A DNA stretch of 64,000 bases from Actinomadura rayongensis (GTDB taxonomy: Bacteria; Actinomycetota; Actinomycetes; Streptosporangiales; Streptosporangiaceae). Under the pieces are notes generated by a model. That model saw only the letters and a program-made list of their open reading frames with translations, made no database searches and had not been told where the DNA came from. This document shows positions 34,978-43,810 of the stretch, in pieces. A program made the position numbers and the translations under genes. Location of the stretch: the NCBI RefSeq assembly GCF_009831215.1, contig NZ_WUTW01000003.1:462049-526048 (forward strand), in the 5' to 3' direction. Each line of letters begins with the position of its first letter. Positions within the stretch are counted from its first letter, which is position 1.

Positions 34978-35766
34978 TCAACGCTTCCTGCCGACGCCTC
35001 CGTAGAGCGATGTCGTCTGGGGCGAGCCCTCGTCGTCGGGGTGCCACGTCCACGGCCGGACGAGCCCGGGCTCGATCAGCTCGTAGCCGTCGAAGATGCC
35101 GTTGATCTCCTCGCGGGTGCGGAACACCATCGGGGACGTCGCGTTCTCGAACGCCTTCTCCCACGACCGCTGCTCGCCGGGCGGCGTCCCGTCGCTGGTC
35201 AGGTGGGAGATCCCGACGTAGGAGCCGGGGGCCGAGCGCTCGCGGAACGCCGCGACGATCCGCGCCGGGTCCTCCGCGGGGGTGATGAAGTGGAACACCG
35301 CGATGAACAGCACCGCCACCGGACGGGTGAAGTCGATCAGGTCGTGCGTCTCGGGGGCGTCCAGGATCGCGGCCGGTTCGCGCATGTCGGCGGTCAGGAT
35401 CCGGGTGTTGTCGCCCTCCAGCAGCGCGCGGCCGTGGACGGCGACGATCGGGTCGTAGTCCACGTAGAGCACGCGCGCGCCCGGATCGGCCTCCTGCGCG
35501 ATCTGGTGGGTGTTGCGCATGGTCGGCAGGCCGGAGCCGATGTCGAGGAACTGCCTGATGCCGTGCTCGGCGGCCAGCCGGCGCACCACGCGGCCGAGGA
35601 AACGGCGGTTCTCCAGCGCCGTCGCGCGCACGGACGCCTCGCCGATCCCCTCGTACAGGGTGGCGTTGGCGCGCCGGTCGACCTCGTAGTGGTCCTTGCC
35701 GTGCAGGGCCTCGTCGTACATGCGGGCGGGGGTCGGGACGCCGAGGGGAATGGACTCGTCGGGCAA
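34978..35766 (-). CDS. SAM-dependent methyltransferase, DUF574 family
   Basis: 262 residues. The beginning PARMYDEALHGKDHYEVDR and the SAM loop FLDIGSGLPTMRNTHQIAQE mark the actinomycete DUF574 (S-adenosyl methyltransferase) family; other blocks are RVLYVDYDPIVAVH and AVLFIAVFHFITP. The fold is a class I methyltransferase. Substrates of the family are unknown; it is greatly expanded in actinomycetes. It shares orientation with the P450 gene, 84 bp upstream of it. Confidence 0.9.
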   Translation of the reverse strand: MPDESIPLGVPTPARMYDEALHGKDHYEVDRRANATLYEGIGEASVRATALENRRFLGRVVRRLAAEHGIRQFLDIGSGLPTMRNTHQIAQEADPGARVLYVDYDPIVAVHGRALLEGDNTRILTADMREPAAILDAPETHDLIDFTRPVAVLFIAVFHFITPAEDPARIVAAFRERSAPGSYVGISHLTSDGTPPGEQRSWEKAFENATSPMVFRTREEINGIFDGYELIEPGLVRPWTWHPDDEGSPQTTSLYGGVGRKR

Positions 35767-35986
35767 CGCGGGTCACCTCACCGAAAGCGGGAGCCGGGCG
35801 GGCGTACCGATCCTATTCCCGTCCGCCCGGCGGCGGTCCGGTTCCGGGCCCCTGTTCCGGACCGGACCGCGGTCGCCGGGCGCGCCGACCCTCTCATCCG
35901 GGTCCGACATTTCACGGCGGCCTTTGCGGGAACACGGAACCCGACCTTTGAATGGGATCTGACGAACCACGGCCAGAGGAGGCCAT

Positions 35987-37156
35987 GTGACCATCGACGT
36001 CGCCCGGGTCCGCGCGGAGACGCCGGGATGCGCCGGAGTCGTCCACTTCAACAACGCCGGCGCGGCCCTCCCGCCCCGGCCCGTCCTGGACGCCGTGCTC
36101 GGGCACCTGCGGCTGGAGGCCGAGATCGGCGGCTACGAGGCCGCGGACCGGGCCGCCGCCGCGCTCGACGACTTCTACCCGGCCGTCGCGGCGCTGCTCG
36201 GCGCGCACCCGGACGAGATCGCCTACGTGGAGAACGCGACGCGGGCGTGGGACATGGCGTTCCACTCCGTCCCGTTCGCCGCCGGGGACCGCATCCTCAC
36301 CACGACCAGCGAGTACGCCAGCAACGCCATCGCCTACCGGCGGGCCGAGGAGACGCTCGGCGTGCGGGTCGCGGTCGTGCCCGACGGTCCGGACGGCCTC
36401 GTGTCGCTGGACGCGCTCGCCGTTGAACTCGCGCGGGGGGACGTCCGGCTCGTCTCGCTCAACCACGTTCCGACGTACAACGGGCTGGTGAACCCGGCCG
36501 CCGAGGTCGGGCGGCTGTGCCGGTCCGCGGGCGTGCTGTACCTGCTGGACGCGTGCCAGTCGGTCGGGCAGCGGCCCGTGGACGTCGCCGAGATCGGCTG
36601 CGACCTGCTGTCGGCGACCGGGCGCAAGTTCCTGCGGGGGCCGCGCGGCACCGGGTTCCTTTATGTCCGGCGGGGGGTGCTGTCGACGCTCGTCCCGCCG
36701 TTCCTCGATCTGCAGGCGGCGGACTGGCGGCCTCCGGACACCTACGTCCTGCGCGACGACGCGCGCCGCTTCGAGACGTGGGAGCGGTTCTTCGCCGGGC
36801 AGATCGGGCTCGGCGTCGCGGCCCGGTACGCGGCGAGCCTCGGGGTGGAGGCGATCGCCTCGCGCGTCACCGGGCTGGCCGCCGACCTGCGCGGACGGCT
36901 CGCCGAGCGGCCCGGCGTGACCGTGCTGGACCGGGGTGCGGCGCCGTCCGGGATCGTGACGTTCACGGTCGACGGGGTCGCGGCGGACGACGTCCGGGAC
37001 GCGCTGCGGGCGAAGGGCGTGAACGTGAGCGTCGCCGTCCCGAGCGGCCACGGATACACCACCGGGGCCGCTCCGGACGTCGTCCGCGCGTCGGTGCACT
37101 ACTACAACACCGAGGAGGAGATCGGTCTTTTGCTGGACGCGCTGCCGGTCACCTGA
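35987..37156 (+). CDS. Class V aminotransferase / cysteine-desulfurase-like PLP enzyme
   Basis: 389 residues, GTG start at 35987 after AGAGGAGG. Fold-type I blocks: HFNNAGAALPPRPVLDAV at the start, PLP-binding Asp and Gln in LLDACQSVGQ, and the Schiff-base lysine in SATGRKFLRGPRGTGFLY (about residue 210). The active-site loop cysteine of true cysteine desulfurases is not evident; the C-terminal region instead reads GYTTGAAPDVVRASVHYYN. It could be an isopenicillin-N-epimerase-like enzyme, a C–S lyase or an aminotransferase. It ends convergently with eight bases of overlap with the LCP gene. Confidence 0.85.
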   Translation: MTIDVARVRAETPGCAGVVHFNNAGAALPPRPVLDAVLGHLRLEAEIGGYEAADRAAAALDDFYPAVAALLGAHPDEIAYVENATRAWDMAFHSVPFAAGDRILTTTSEYASNAIAYRRAEETLGVRVAVVPDGPDGLVSLDALAVELARGDVRLVSLNHVPTYNGLVNPAAEVGRLCRSAGVLYLLDACQSVGQRPVDVAEIGCDLLSATGRKFLRGPRGTGFLYVRRGVLSTLVPPFLDLQAADWRPPDTYVLRDDARRFETWERFFAGQIGLGVAARYAASLGVEAIASRVTGLAADLRGRLAERPGVTVLDRGAAPSGIVTFTVDGVAADDVRDALRAKGVNVSVAVPSGHGYTTGAAPDVVRASVHYYNTEEEIGLLLDALPVT

Positions 37157-38117
37157 GCGTCCGGAACAGAGCCTCGGCGCGCTTCTCGTCCAGGACCAGG
37201 CGGGCCGGGTCGCGCGGGTCCGGGACGACCGGCGCGATCTTGTACCGCGCTGTGGCGGGGTCGGTGCGCTCCAGGCTCGTTGCCAACTCCTTCAGGAACG
37301 CGGGGGTCAGGGCGCGGTCGGCGACCATGCCGGACGTCACCGCGTTCACCAGCCGGGCCAGCGTGACCGGGTTGGTGATCTTTTCGCGCGCGGCTTTGGC
37401 GAGCGCGGCCATCAGGGCCTGCTGCCGCTTGACGCGGTCCAGGTCGGAGCCGTCGCCGAGCCCGTGCCGCGCCCGCGCGTAGGCGAGGGCCGGTCGGCCC
37501 CGGACGAGGTGGCGCCCGGCCGACAGCTTCAGGCCGCTGGCCGGGTCGTCCACCGCGCGGGGCAGCATGACCTCGACGCCGCCGACCGCGTCCACCATCT
37601 CCACCAGCCCGGCGTAGGCGAGGATCGCGACGTGGTCGACGCGGACGTGCGTCAGCGCCTCCACGTTGCGGGTCACGCAGGTCAGGGAGCGGTTCGGGAT
37701 CGTCCCGGAGAGCCGTCCGCCGGTCGTTGCGCCCGGGCACGCGGCCGGGGCTTCCACGTCGCGCGGCAGGCTCACGACCGTGACGCGGCGGCGGTCGGCG
37801 GGCAGGTGGACGAGCACGATCGAGTCGGCGCGGGCATCGCCGCGGACGCCGTCCGCGCCGACGAGCAGCAGGTTCACGGCCTTCACGGTGCCCGGCCGGT
37901 GCGTGGCCGGGGCCTTGCCGCTCTGCCGCAGCAGCGCCGGGACGAGCACGAGCGCGGCCGTCGCGAGGGCCGCCGCCGCGATGACGAGTGGGCCCGGCCT
38001 CCGGCGTCGCGGCCGGGCTTGCGCGAGCCGGGACCGTTGCCGGACGAGCGTCGCGGGCGGTTCGCGGTCCAGCGCGCGCCCGAGGTCGCGGAGCAGGTTC
38101 AGGTCGTCCACGGTCAC
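37149..38117 (-). CDS. LytR-CpsA-Psr (LCP) family protein with anti-sigma-like cytoplasmic head
   Basis: 322 residues from the GTG at 38117, overlapping the sigma factor stop by four bases. The first ~55 residues are cytoplasmic and contain DDLNLLRDLGRALDREPP, similar to the heads of CU044_5270-type proteins that sit beside sigma factors. One membrane helix (VIAAAALATAALVLVPAL) follows. The rest is an LCP domain: LLLVGADGVRGDARADSIVL, VTVVSLPRDV, and YARARHGLGDGSDLDRVKRQ with the conserved arginines. LCP enzymes attach polymers to peptidoglycan. The fusion with a sigma-adjacent head suggests a regulatory as well as an enzymatic role. Confidence 0.87.
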   Translation of the reverse strand: MTVDDLNLLRDLGRALDREPPATLVRQRSRLAQARPRRRRPGPLVIAAAALATAALVLVPALLRQSGKAPATHRPGTVKAVNLLLVGADGVRGDARADSIVLVHLPADRRRVTVVSLPRDVEAPAACPGATTGGRLSGTIPNRSLTCVTRNVEALTHVRVDHVAILAYAGLVEMVDAVGGVEVMLPRAVDDPASGLKLSAGRHLVRGRPALAYARARHGLGDGSDLDRVKRQQALMAALAKAAREKITNPVTLARLVNAVTSGMVADRALTPAFLKELATSLERTDPATARYKIAPVVPDPRDPARLVLDEKRAEALFRTLR

Positions 38118-38701
38118 GCCTCCTCGCGCGTCGGGTCGGTGTCGCCGAGGGCCGCGCGGACCTTGCGGCGCGCCCGGTTCAGCCGGGACCGGACGGTCCC
38201 GACCGGGATGCCGAGCGCCTCGGCCGTCTCGGCGTAGTTCAGGTCCGCCCACGCCACCAGCAGCAGGACGTCGCGGTCGCGGCGCGGCAGGGCTTCGAGC
38301 GCGCCCGCCAGCCGGGGCCGGACGGCGGCGGCGGTGACGGCCGCGGCCACCGCGTCGGCCGGGTCGTCGTGGACGGCGCCGGCCGGGGTGCGGCGCAGCG
38401 CCCGGTAGCGGGCGGCCTCGTCGCGGTGGTGCCGTGCGACCAGCTTGGTGACGATGCCGAACAGCCAGGGCCGCGCGTCGGCGCGGTCGAGGTCGTAGCG
38501 GTCGCGGCGGCCGAACGCGGCGAGGAACGTGTCGCCGACGAGGTCCTCGGCCGGGTCCGGGCCGAGACGGCGCGCGACATAGCGGTACAGCATCGGGGCG
38601 TAGCGGTCGAAGAGGGCGGCGAACGCCTCGGGGTCGTCGTGGGAGCGCCGGATCAGGTCGGCGTCGGACGCCGTCTCCGGCACGGCGGGCGGCGCCGTCA
38701 T
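38114..38701 (-). CDS. ECF-type RNA polymerase sigma factor
   Basis: 195 residues from the ATG at 38701. Region 2: FAALFDRYAPMLYRYVARRL and DTFLAAFGRRDRYDLDRAD, then RPWLFGIVTKLVARHHRDE. Region 4: ALPRRDRDVLLLVAWADLNY and GIPVGTVRSRLNRARRKVR. No region 3. This is the ECF group that includes SigE/SigJ-like factors. The downstream LCP gene is translationally coupled and may encode its membrane-bound antagonist. Confidence 0.92.
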   Translation of the reverse strand: MTAPPAVPETASDADLIRRSHDDPEAFAALFDRYAPMLYRYVARRLGPDPAEDLVGDTFLAAFGRRDRYDLDRADARPWLFGIVTKLVARHHRDEAARYRALRRTPAGAVHDDPADAVAAAVTAAAVRPRLAGALEALPRRDRDVLLLVAWADLNYAETAEALGIPVGTVRSRLNRARRKVRAALGDTDPTREEA

Positions 38702-38957
38702 CGGCGGCGCCGCTGCTTTGGGTCGGGCATGGGGGGACCGGCCTTCCCGGTGGGGGACGTGACGGGGATGTCTTGCCGCGAACGTGCGTCCGGGTTCACG
38801 GTCCGGCCGAGGTTTTCCTTGATCGATGATGCATTGCGAACCGCCCTTTCCGGCTAAGCTGCGCATTCTCTAGGGGGGACACGGGGGGTCCGTCGGCGAG
38901 CCCGCTGCGTCCGCGTGTGGTCCGCGTGGGTGGACGCAGGACGAGGAGGACGCCGCC

Positions 38958-41420
38958 GTGAACGAGCCCGAAACGGACGCCGAGCGCCCGGAGACCGCCG
39001 AGTTCGCGGTGCCGTCCGGCGGCGCGCGACGCGGCCGGCACGCCCGTCCCGTCGACGAGGAACCCGCGGCGGCCACGCCCGAGGAACCCGCCGAAGCGGC
39101 TCCCGCCGAGGAGCCCGAGACCGACGACGCGTCCGAAGCGGCTCCCGCCGAACCGGAGCCCGCCGAACCCAAGGCAGCCGGACCGGAGCCCGCCGAACCG
39201 AGCGCGGCCGAACCGGAGGCGTCCGGCGAGCCCGGCGAGCCCGAGGACGAGGACGCACCGGACGCGGAGCCCAACGAGGCCACCGCACCGCCTGCGCCGC
39301 CCGCACCGTCCGCACCACCCGAACCCTCCGCGCCGCCTGCGCCGCCTGCGCCGCCCGAAGCCTCCGCACCGTCCGCGCCGCCCGCGCCCTCCGCACCGGT
39401 TGCGCCACCCGAGCCGGTCACGCCGCCCGCGCCATCCGCGTCGTTCGAGCCGTCCGCACCGGTCACCCCGTCCGCACCGGTCACGCCGCCCGAGCCGGTT
39501 GCGCCCCCCGAGCCGTCGGCGCCGGTCGCGCCGCCCGGGCCCTCCGCGCGGGTTTCGCGGTCTGCGCCACCCGTGCCCTCCGCGCCACCCGCGCCACCCG
39601 CTTTCTCCGCGCCACCCGCGCCGGTCGAGCCGTCCGAGCCCTCGGCGCCGGTCACGCCGTCCGAGCCGGTCACGCCGGTCGCCGCCGACGATCCCACGGT
39701 GACCCGGCCCGAGCCGCTGCCCGAGCCCATGCCTGAGCCCGAGTCGCAGGCCCGGCCGCCCGAGGCGGCCGAGCCGCCGTCCGACCGGCTGCCCGTGCCC
39801 CGGCCCGACCGGCTGCCGGTGCCGCGTTCGGCCACGCCGACCGTCGAGGAGCGGCTTCCGGCGCTGCCGGAGGAACGTCCCGCCGCGAGCGCGTCCGGGC
39901 AGTGGAGCGCCCCGTGGTCTCCCGCCGCGCCGCCGACCGAGCCCGTGACCGCGTTCCGGCCCGAACCGCAGTCCGACCCCCGCCCGGACCCGGGCTACGC
40001 GCCGCCGTTCGAGGCGGAGTTCCCGCCGCGCCACGAGCCCCAGCACGAGCCCCGGCAGGAGCCCTGGCACGAGCAGCAGTACGAACAGCAGTACGAACAG
40101 CAGTACGAACAGCAGTACGAACAGCAGTACGAACAGCAGTACGAGCAGGAACCGCCGCGCTGGGTCACCGAGCGCGAGGAGGAGCCGCCGCCGATCCCGG
40201 CGTACGCGCACGCCTACGACGAGGAGCCGCGCCGCCGCCGCTGGCCGCTCGTCACGCTGCTCGTCGCGATTCTGCTGATCGCGGGCGTCGTCACCGGGCA
40301 GCTGCTGCGGCCGGTGCCCGAACCCGACCTCGTCCTGGCGCTGCCCGCGTCGCACACGTTCGCCGGGACCAGGCCCGTCCTGCCGTGGCCCGTGAACGGC
40401 CAGAGCGCGGTAGCGGTGGACGGCCTCGGCACGATGGGCACGTCCGGCGGCACGGCCCCGACACCGACCGCGAGCGTCGCCAAGGTGATGACCGCGTACG
40501 TGTTCCTGCACGAGCACCCGCTGGCGTCCGGCGCGGACGGCCCCGTGTACGCGGTGTCGGCGCAGGGCGTCGCCGACCTGCCCGGCCGCCGAGCGCGTGG
40601 CGAGTCACTGCTCGGCATCACCGCGGGCCAGCACCTCACCGAGCGCAAGGCGCTGGAAGCACTGCTGCTGATCTCGGCGAACGACGTCGCCCACGAACTG
40701 GCCCGCTGGGACGCGGGCACCGAAGTGGACTTCGTCGCGAAGATGAACGAGACGGCGCGAAGCCTGGGCATGACGTCCACGACGTACACCGACCCGAGCG
40801 GCTACGACGCCCGCACGGTCAGCACGGCCGCCGACCAGGTGAAACTGCTGACGGCCGCAATGCGCGTGAAGGCCTTCACCGAGATCGTCGCGAACCGGAT
40901 GTTCGTCCCCGACAACGGCGGCGCCGCACGCCCCGCCGGCAACCTGCTGCTCGGCCGATACGGCGTCGTAGGCGGCAAGACCGGCTACACCGACAAGGCA
41001 GGCGGCAACTACGTCTTCGCCGCACGCAAGCGGATCGGAACGGTCAGCGTCCTCATCATCGGCGCGGTGATGGCACAGCGGTCACCGAGCGCGGTAGGAG
41101 CGATCAACGTCGGAGAACGGCTGGTCGCGGCGGCCGAAAACGCCCTGACGGCCGAACGCGTCGCCCGGTCCGGCGACACCGTGGCACGCGTCGAGGACGG
41201 CCTAGGCGGATCAACACCGGTGCGCGCCGCCTCCTCGGTGACGGTCGTAGGCTGGCGCGGCCTGACGGTACCCCTGCACGTCCTCGGCGACCCACCGCAC
41301 GCGGCGAACGCCGGCGAGCCCATCGGCACCATCACCGCCGGCCCGGGCCGCTTCGCACTCACCCCCGCCCAAGCCCTCACCGGCCCGTCCCTCCAACACC
41401 GCCTACTGCGACTCCGCTAA
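38958..41420 (+). CDS. D-alanyl-D-alanine carboxypeptidase with long disordered cytoplasmic domain
   Basis: 820 residues, GTG start after GAGGAGG. Residues 1–~430 are disordered: first Glu/Pro/Ala repeats, then pure Pro-Ser-Ala-Pro-Val repeats, then six QYEQ-type units. One membrane helix follows (LLVAILLIAGVVTGQLL, near residue 440), and then a penicillin-binding domain: serine nucleophile in TASVAKVMTAY, SxN in LISANDVAHEL and KTGYTDKAGG. This is a low-molecular-weight PBP that trims peptidoglycan pentapeptides outside the cell. The head, about half the protein, is far longer than in usual family members and would lie in the cytoplasm, perhaps tethering division or growth factors. Confidence 0.9.
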   Translation: MNEPETDAERPETAEFAVPSGGARRGRHARPVDEEPAAATPEEPAEAAPAEEPETDDASEAAPAEPEPAEPKAAGPEPAEPSAAEPEASGEPGEPEDEDAPDAEPNEATAPPAPPAPSAPPEPSAPPAPPAPPEASAPSAPPAPSAPVAPPEPVTPPAPSASFEPSAPVTPSAPVTPPEPVAPPEPSAPVAPPGPSARVSRSAPPVPSAPPAPPAFSAPPAPVEPSEPSAPVTPSEPVTPVAADDPTVTRPEPLPEPMPEPESQARPPEAAEPPSDRLPVPRPDRLPVPRSATPTVEERLPALPEERPAASASGQWSAPWSPAAPPTEPVTAFRPEPQSDPRPDPGYAPPFEAEFPPRHEPQHEPRQEPWHEQQYEQQYEQQYEQQYEQQYEQQYEQEPPRWVTEREEEPPPIPAYAHAYDEEPRRRRWPLVTLLVAILLIAGVVTGQLLRPVPEPDLVLALPASHTFAGTRPVLPWPVNGQSAVAVDGLGTMGTSGGTAPTPTASVAKVMTAYVFLHEHPLASGADGPVYAVSAQGVADLPGRRARGESLLGITAGQHLTERKALEALLLISANDVAHELARWDAGTEVDFVAKMNETARSLGMTSTTYTDPSGYDARTVSTAADQVKLLTAAMRVKAFTEIVANRMFVPDNGGAARPAGNLLLGRYGVVGGKTGYTDKAGGNYVFAARKRIGTVSVLIIGAVMAQRSPSAVGAINVGERLVAAAENALTAERVARSGDTVARVEDGLGGSTPVRAASSVTVVGWRGLTVPLHVLGDPPHAANAGEPIGTITAGPGRFALTPAQALTGPSLQHRLLRLR
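40071..40142 (+). repeat. Perfect 12-bp tandem repeat in the carboxypeptidase gene
   Basis: Six units of GAACAGCAGTAC (the first and last flank with GAG) encode EQQY repeats. Near-identity of the copies points to recent slippage. Confidence 0.9.
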
Positions 41421-41470
41421 TCCCACCACCCCACGCAGACCATCAGCACCTCGCGAGTCGCGGGCACCAG

Positions 41471-41668
41471 TGCGTCGCACACCGCGCCCGCGTAGAGCGC
41501 GGACAAGACGCGGACCAGCGGGCTTCGCGGGTTGCGGGCGGCGGCGCGTCACACCGTCCCGCGTAACGCACGGACCGGCGCGGGCTTGCGGGTCGCGGGG
41601 GGCGGTGCGTTAGACCGCGCCGGCGTAGAGCGCTGAGAGGAAGCGGATCAGTAGGGCCTCGCGGGTGG
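41471..41668 (-). repeat. Three degenerate copies of the decarboxylase 3' end
   Basis: The last ~60 bp of the decarboxylase gene (41605–41668) recur at 41471–41537 and, with a ~12-bp deletion, at 41545–41600. Read on the minus strand, the far copy still encodes LVRVLSALYAGAV, against LIRFLSALYAGAV at the true C-terminus. They occupy the 189-bp spacer between two convergent genes. Confidence 0.8.
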
Positions 41669-43052
41669 TGGGGGGCAGGGTGTCGAGGACGGCGTTGATC
41701 GTCGCCATGCCGCCGTCGCCGGTCGCGGTGAGGAGTTCGGCGAACTGGTGGTCGTCCAGCGCGTCCAGGTCCAGGCCCGCGACGAACTCGGCGAGGCCGT
41801 CGGGGATCGTGGCGGGGCCCGCGGCGCGGGCCGTGTTCACCGCCTCGGTGAGCGCGGCGAGCATCGGTCCGACCGCGCTGACGCCGGTCAGCGTGAGGTG
41901 CAGGTTCGCCGGGACGCCCTGGAACGACAGCTGTGGTTGGAAGTACCAGCCGAGTGAGCGGGCCGCGTCGGCGATGACGAACACGTCCAAGTGCGGGTCG
42001 TCGGACGCTATGGCTACGAGCGGCGCGTCGGGCTTGCCCAGGACTCGAAGGCCCGGGATTCGTGCGATTCCGGTGATGAGGCGGTCGGCGGCGTCCATCG
42101 CGTCGGCCGCGAGCCGCCGGTAGCCGTCCGCGCCGAGCGCGCGCAGCGTCACCCACGCCGCGCCGAGCGGTCCCGCGCTCCGGCTGCTCTGCGCCGTCGC
42201 GTTGACGACCGTGTACCCGGGCCAGCCGGCGGACGCGAAGTACGCGCGGCGGCGCAGCGCCGGGTCCGCGAACAGCACGACCGACGCCCCCTTCGGCGCG
42301 TACCCGTACTTGTGCAGATCGCACGACAGCGACGTCACGCCGGGGACGGACAGGTCGAACGGCGGCACGTCCCGGCCGTTCTCGCGCAGCCATGGCAGCA
42401 CCCAGCCGCCGACGCACGCGTCCACGTGGCAGAGCACGCCCGCGTCGGCCGCGATCCGCGCGAGGTCGGCCACCGGGTCCAGGACGCCCTGCGGGTAGGA
42501 CGGCGCGGACGCCACGACCAGCACCGTCCGGGGCGTCAGCGCGGCGGCGGTCGCGGCGGGGTCGGCGCGGTAGGACGCTTGGTCTACCGGGACGGTCACG
42601 ACCTCCATCCCCAGATAGTGCGCGGCCTTGTGGAACGCCGGGTGCGCGGTGGACGGCGCGACGATCTGCGGCGTCCCGTCCACCGGGGACGCGTCGCGCG
42701 CGGCCTTCACCGCCAGCAGGATCGACTCGGTGCCGCCGCTGGTGAAGATCCCCGGCGTGTCCGGGCCGCCGCCGAGCCGGTCCGCGACGGCGCCGACGAC
42801 GTCCCGCTCCAGCGCGACGATGCTCGGGAACGCCGTCGGGTCCAGGCAGTTGACCTCCAGCAGGTCCAGGTAGGCGCGGGCGGCGGCGTCGTGGATCTCG
42901 GGCCGTCCGGTGTCGTAGACGTAGGCGGTCACGCGTCCGCCGCGCACGGGCAGGTCCCCGGCGCGCAGCCGGGCGAGGTCGGCGAGCAGGTCGGCGGCGG
43001 GACGGCCGTCGGCCAGCGGTCCGGCTACGGATCTGGGCACGGAGGCGGGCAA
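41610..43052 (-). CDS. PLP-dependent decarboxylase/lyase (group II, sphingosine-1-phosphate-lyase-like)
   Basis: 480 residues. The PLP lysine is in SLSCDLHKYGYAPKGASVVL; other family blocks are FTSGGTESILLAVKAARD and CHVDACVGGWVLPWL. This arrangement is shared by sphingosine-1-phosphate lyase and by glutamate/tyrosine decarboxylases; the HKYG form favours the lyase-like branch. Actinomycetes rarely make sphingolipids, so a different phosphoamine or amino acid is likely. The ATG at 43052 follows a TetR gene by 10 bp, so the two form an operon in which the regulator probably controls the enzyme. Its 3' end is duplicated in the spacer. Confidence 0.85.
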   Translation of the reverse strand: MPASVPRSVAGPLADGRPAADLLADLARLRAGDLPVRGGRVTAYVYDTGRPEIHDAAARAYLDLLEVNCLDPTAFPSIVALERDVVGAVADRLGGGPDTPGIFTSGGTESILLAVKAARDASPVDGTPQIVAPSTAHPAFHKAAHYLGMEVVTVPVDQASYRADPAATAAALTPRTVLVVASAPSYPQGVLDPVADLARIAADAGVLCHVDACVGGWVLPWLRENGRDVPPFDLSVPGVTSLSCDLHKYGYAPKGASVVLFADPALRRRAYFASAGWPGYTVVNATAQSSRSAGPLGAAWVTLRALGADGYRRLAADAMDAADRLITGIARIPGLRVLGKPDAPLVAIASDDPHLDVFVIADAARSLGWYFQPQLSFQGVPANLHLTLTGVSAVGPMLAALTEAVNTARAAGPATIPDGLAEFVAGLDLDALDDHQFAELLTATGDGGMATINAVLDTLPPTTREALLIRFLSALYAGAV

Positions 43053-43062
43053 AAAGGCTCCT

Positions 43063-43665
43063 TCAGTGCAGGCCGAGCATTCGATCGACCAGTCGGTGCA
43101 CGTGGGCGCGGAACCGGCGGACCTCGGCCGGACGGTCGATGCCGCGCCGTCCGGCCGCGTCGGGCACGCCGCCCCGGCAGAACCCGTGCGTGCACCAGAC
43201 GACGGTCATGACGGCGTACTCGGCGTCCACGTCCGCCTCGGCGACCCCGCGCACCACCGCCGCCATGCGCTCCACGAGCGGCCGGGCGTAGCGGCTCTCC
43301 AGGTCGGCGATGTCGGCGGCGTCGGACTGCCACCGGTGCACCCACAGCGCGGGGACCTCCGGGTGCTCGACGCAGAAGTCGATGTAGGCGTCGAGGAGGC
43401 GGCGCAGGCCCGGCACGTCCGCCACGCCGTCGTGCGCTTCGAGGACGGCGCGTTCGGCCTGGTGGGCGCGTTCCATGACGGTCAGGTACAGGTCCCGTTT
43501 GCCGCCGACGTGGTAGGCGACGGTCGCGACGTTCAGCCCGGCCGTCGCGGCGATGAGCCGGGTGGACGTGCCGTCGTAGCCGAGCGCGGCGAACAGCCGG
43601 GTCGCGGTCTCGATGATCCGTTCGCGGGGGTCCGCCGGGAGGACGGGCGGGGCGAGGTCGGCCAT
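43063..43665 (-). CDS. TetR-family transcriptional regulator
   Basis: 200 residues. The N-terminal helix-turn-helix is ATRLFAALGYDGTSTRLIAA with VATVAYHVGGKRDLYL, typical of TetR (with CerR-like HVGGK rather than YYHFGSK). The C-terminal part is a ligand-binding helical domain ending in PAEVRRFRAHVHRLVD. It leads the operon with the decarboxylase. A TCAA-N4-TTGA dyad overlaps its own –35 region, implying autoregulation. The divergent neighbour is the degenerate ABC protein. Confidence 0.88.
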   Translation of the reverse strand: MADLAPPVLPADPRERIIETATRLFAALGYDGTSTRLIAATAGLNVATVAYHVGGKRDLYLTVMERAHQAERAVLEAHDGVADVPGLRRLLDAYIDFCVEHPEVPALWVHRWQSDAADIADLESRYARPLVERMAAVVRGVAEADVDAEYAVMTVVWCTHGFCRGGVPDAAGRRGIDRPAEVRRFRAHVHRLVDRMLGLH

Positions 43666-43670
43666 GCCTC

Positions 43671-43708
43671 ACCGTAGGCACCGCGCTACAGGCCGGTCAA
43701 TCGTTTGA
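43671..43708 (-). promoter_or_regulatory. Promoter and operator of the TetR–decarboxylase operon
   Basis: On the minus strand TTGACC (43700–43695) and TACGGT (43676–43671) are separated by 18 bp. The dyad TCAA-TCGT-TTGA at 43697–43708 overlaps the –35 box. The –10 box ends six bases before the ATG, so the mRNA would be leaderless. Confidence 0.6.
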
Positions 43709-43810
43709 TGGAGATCACTTTTTGTTATTTCTTTGCTACTGAAAGTGTTCGACCGCTTCTCTCCAGGGAAAAGGCCCGGCGACGCACCCCCGCACGCCCC
43801 CGGGAGACGT

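Noticed and set aside
33518..37156. Ferredoxin–P450–methyltransferase–aminotransferase as a biosynthetic gene cluster
   Set aside because: No core biosynthetic enzyme, mixed strands, and the methyltransferase and aminotransferase are common stand-alone families.
38870..39835. Glycine/alanine-rich frame antisense to the carboxypeptidase head (PE-PGRS-like)
   Set aside because: It is the mirror of a Pro/Ser repeat; no ribosome binding site and no domain.
40071..40142. CRISPR or iteron array at the QYEQ repeats
   Set aside because: Contiguous 12-bp codon repeats inside a clear reading frame.
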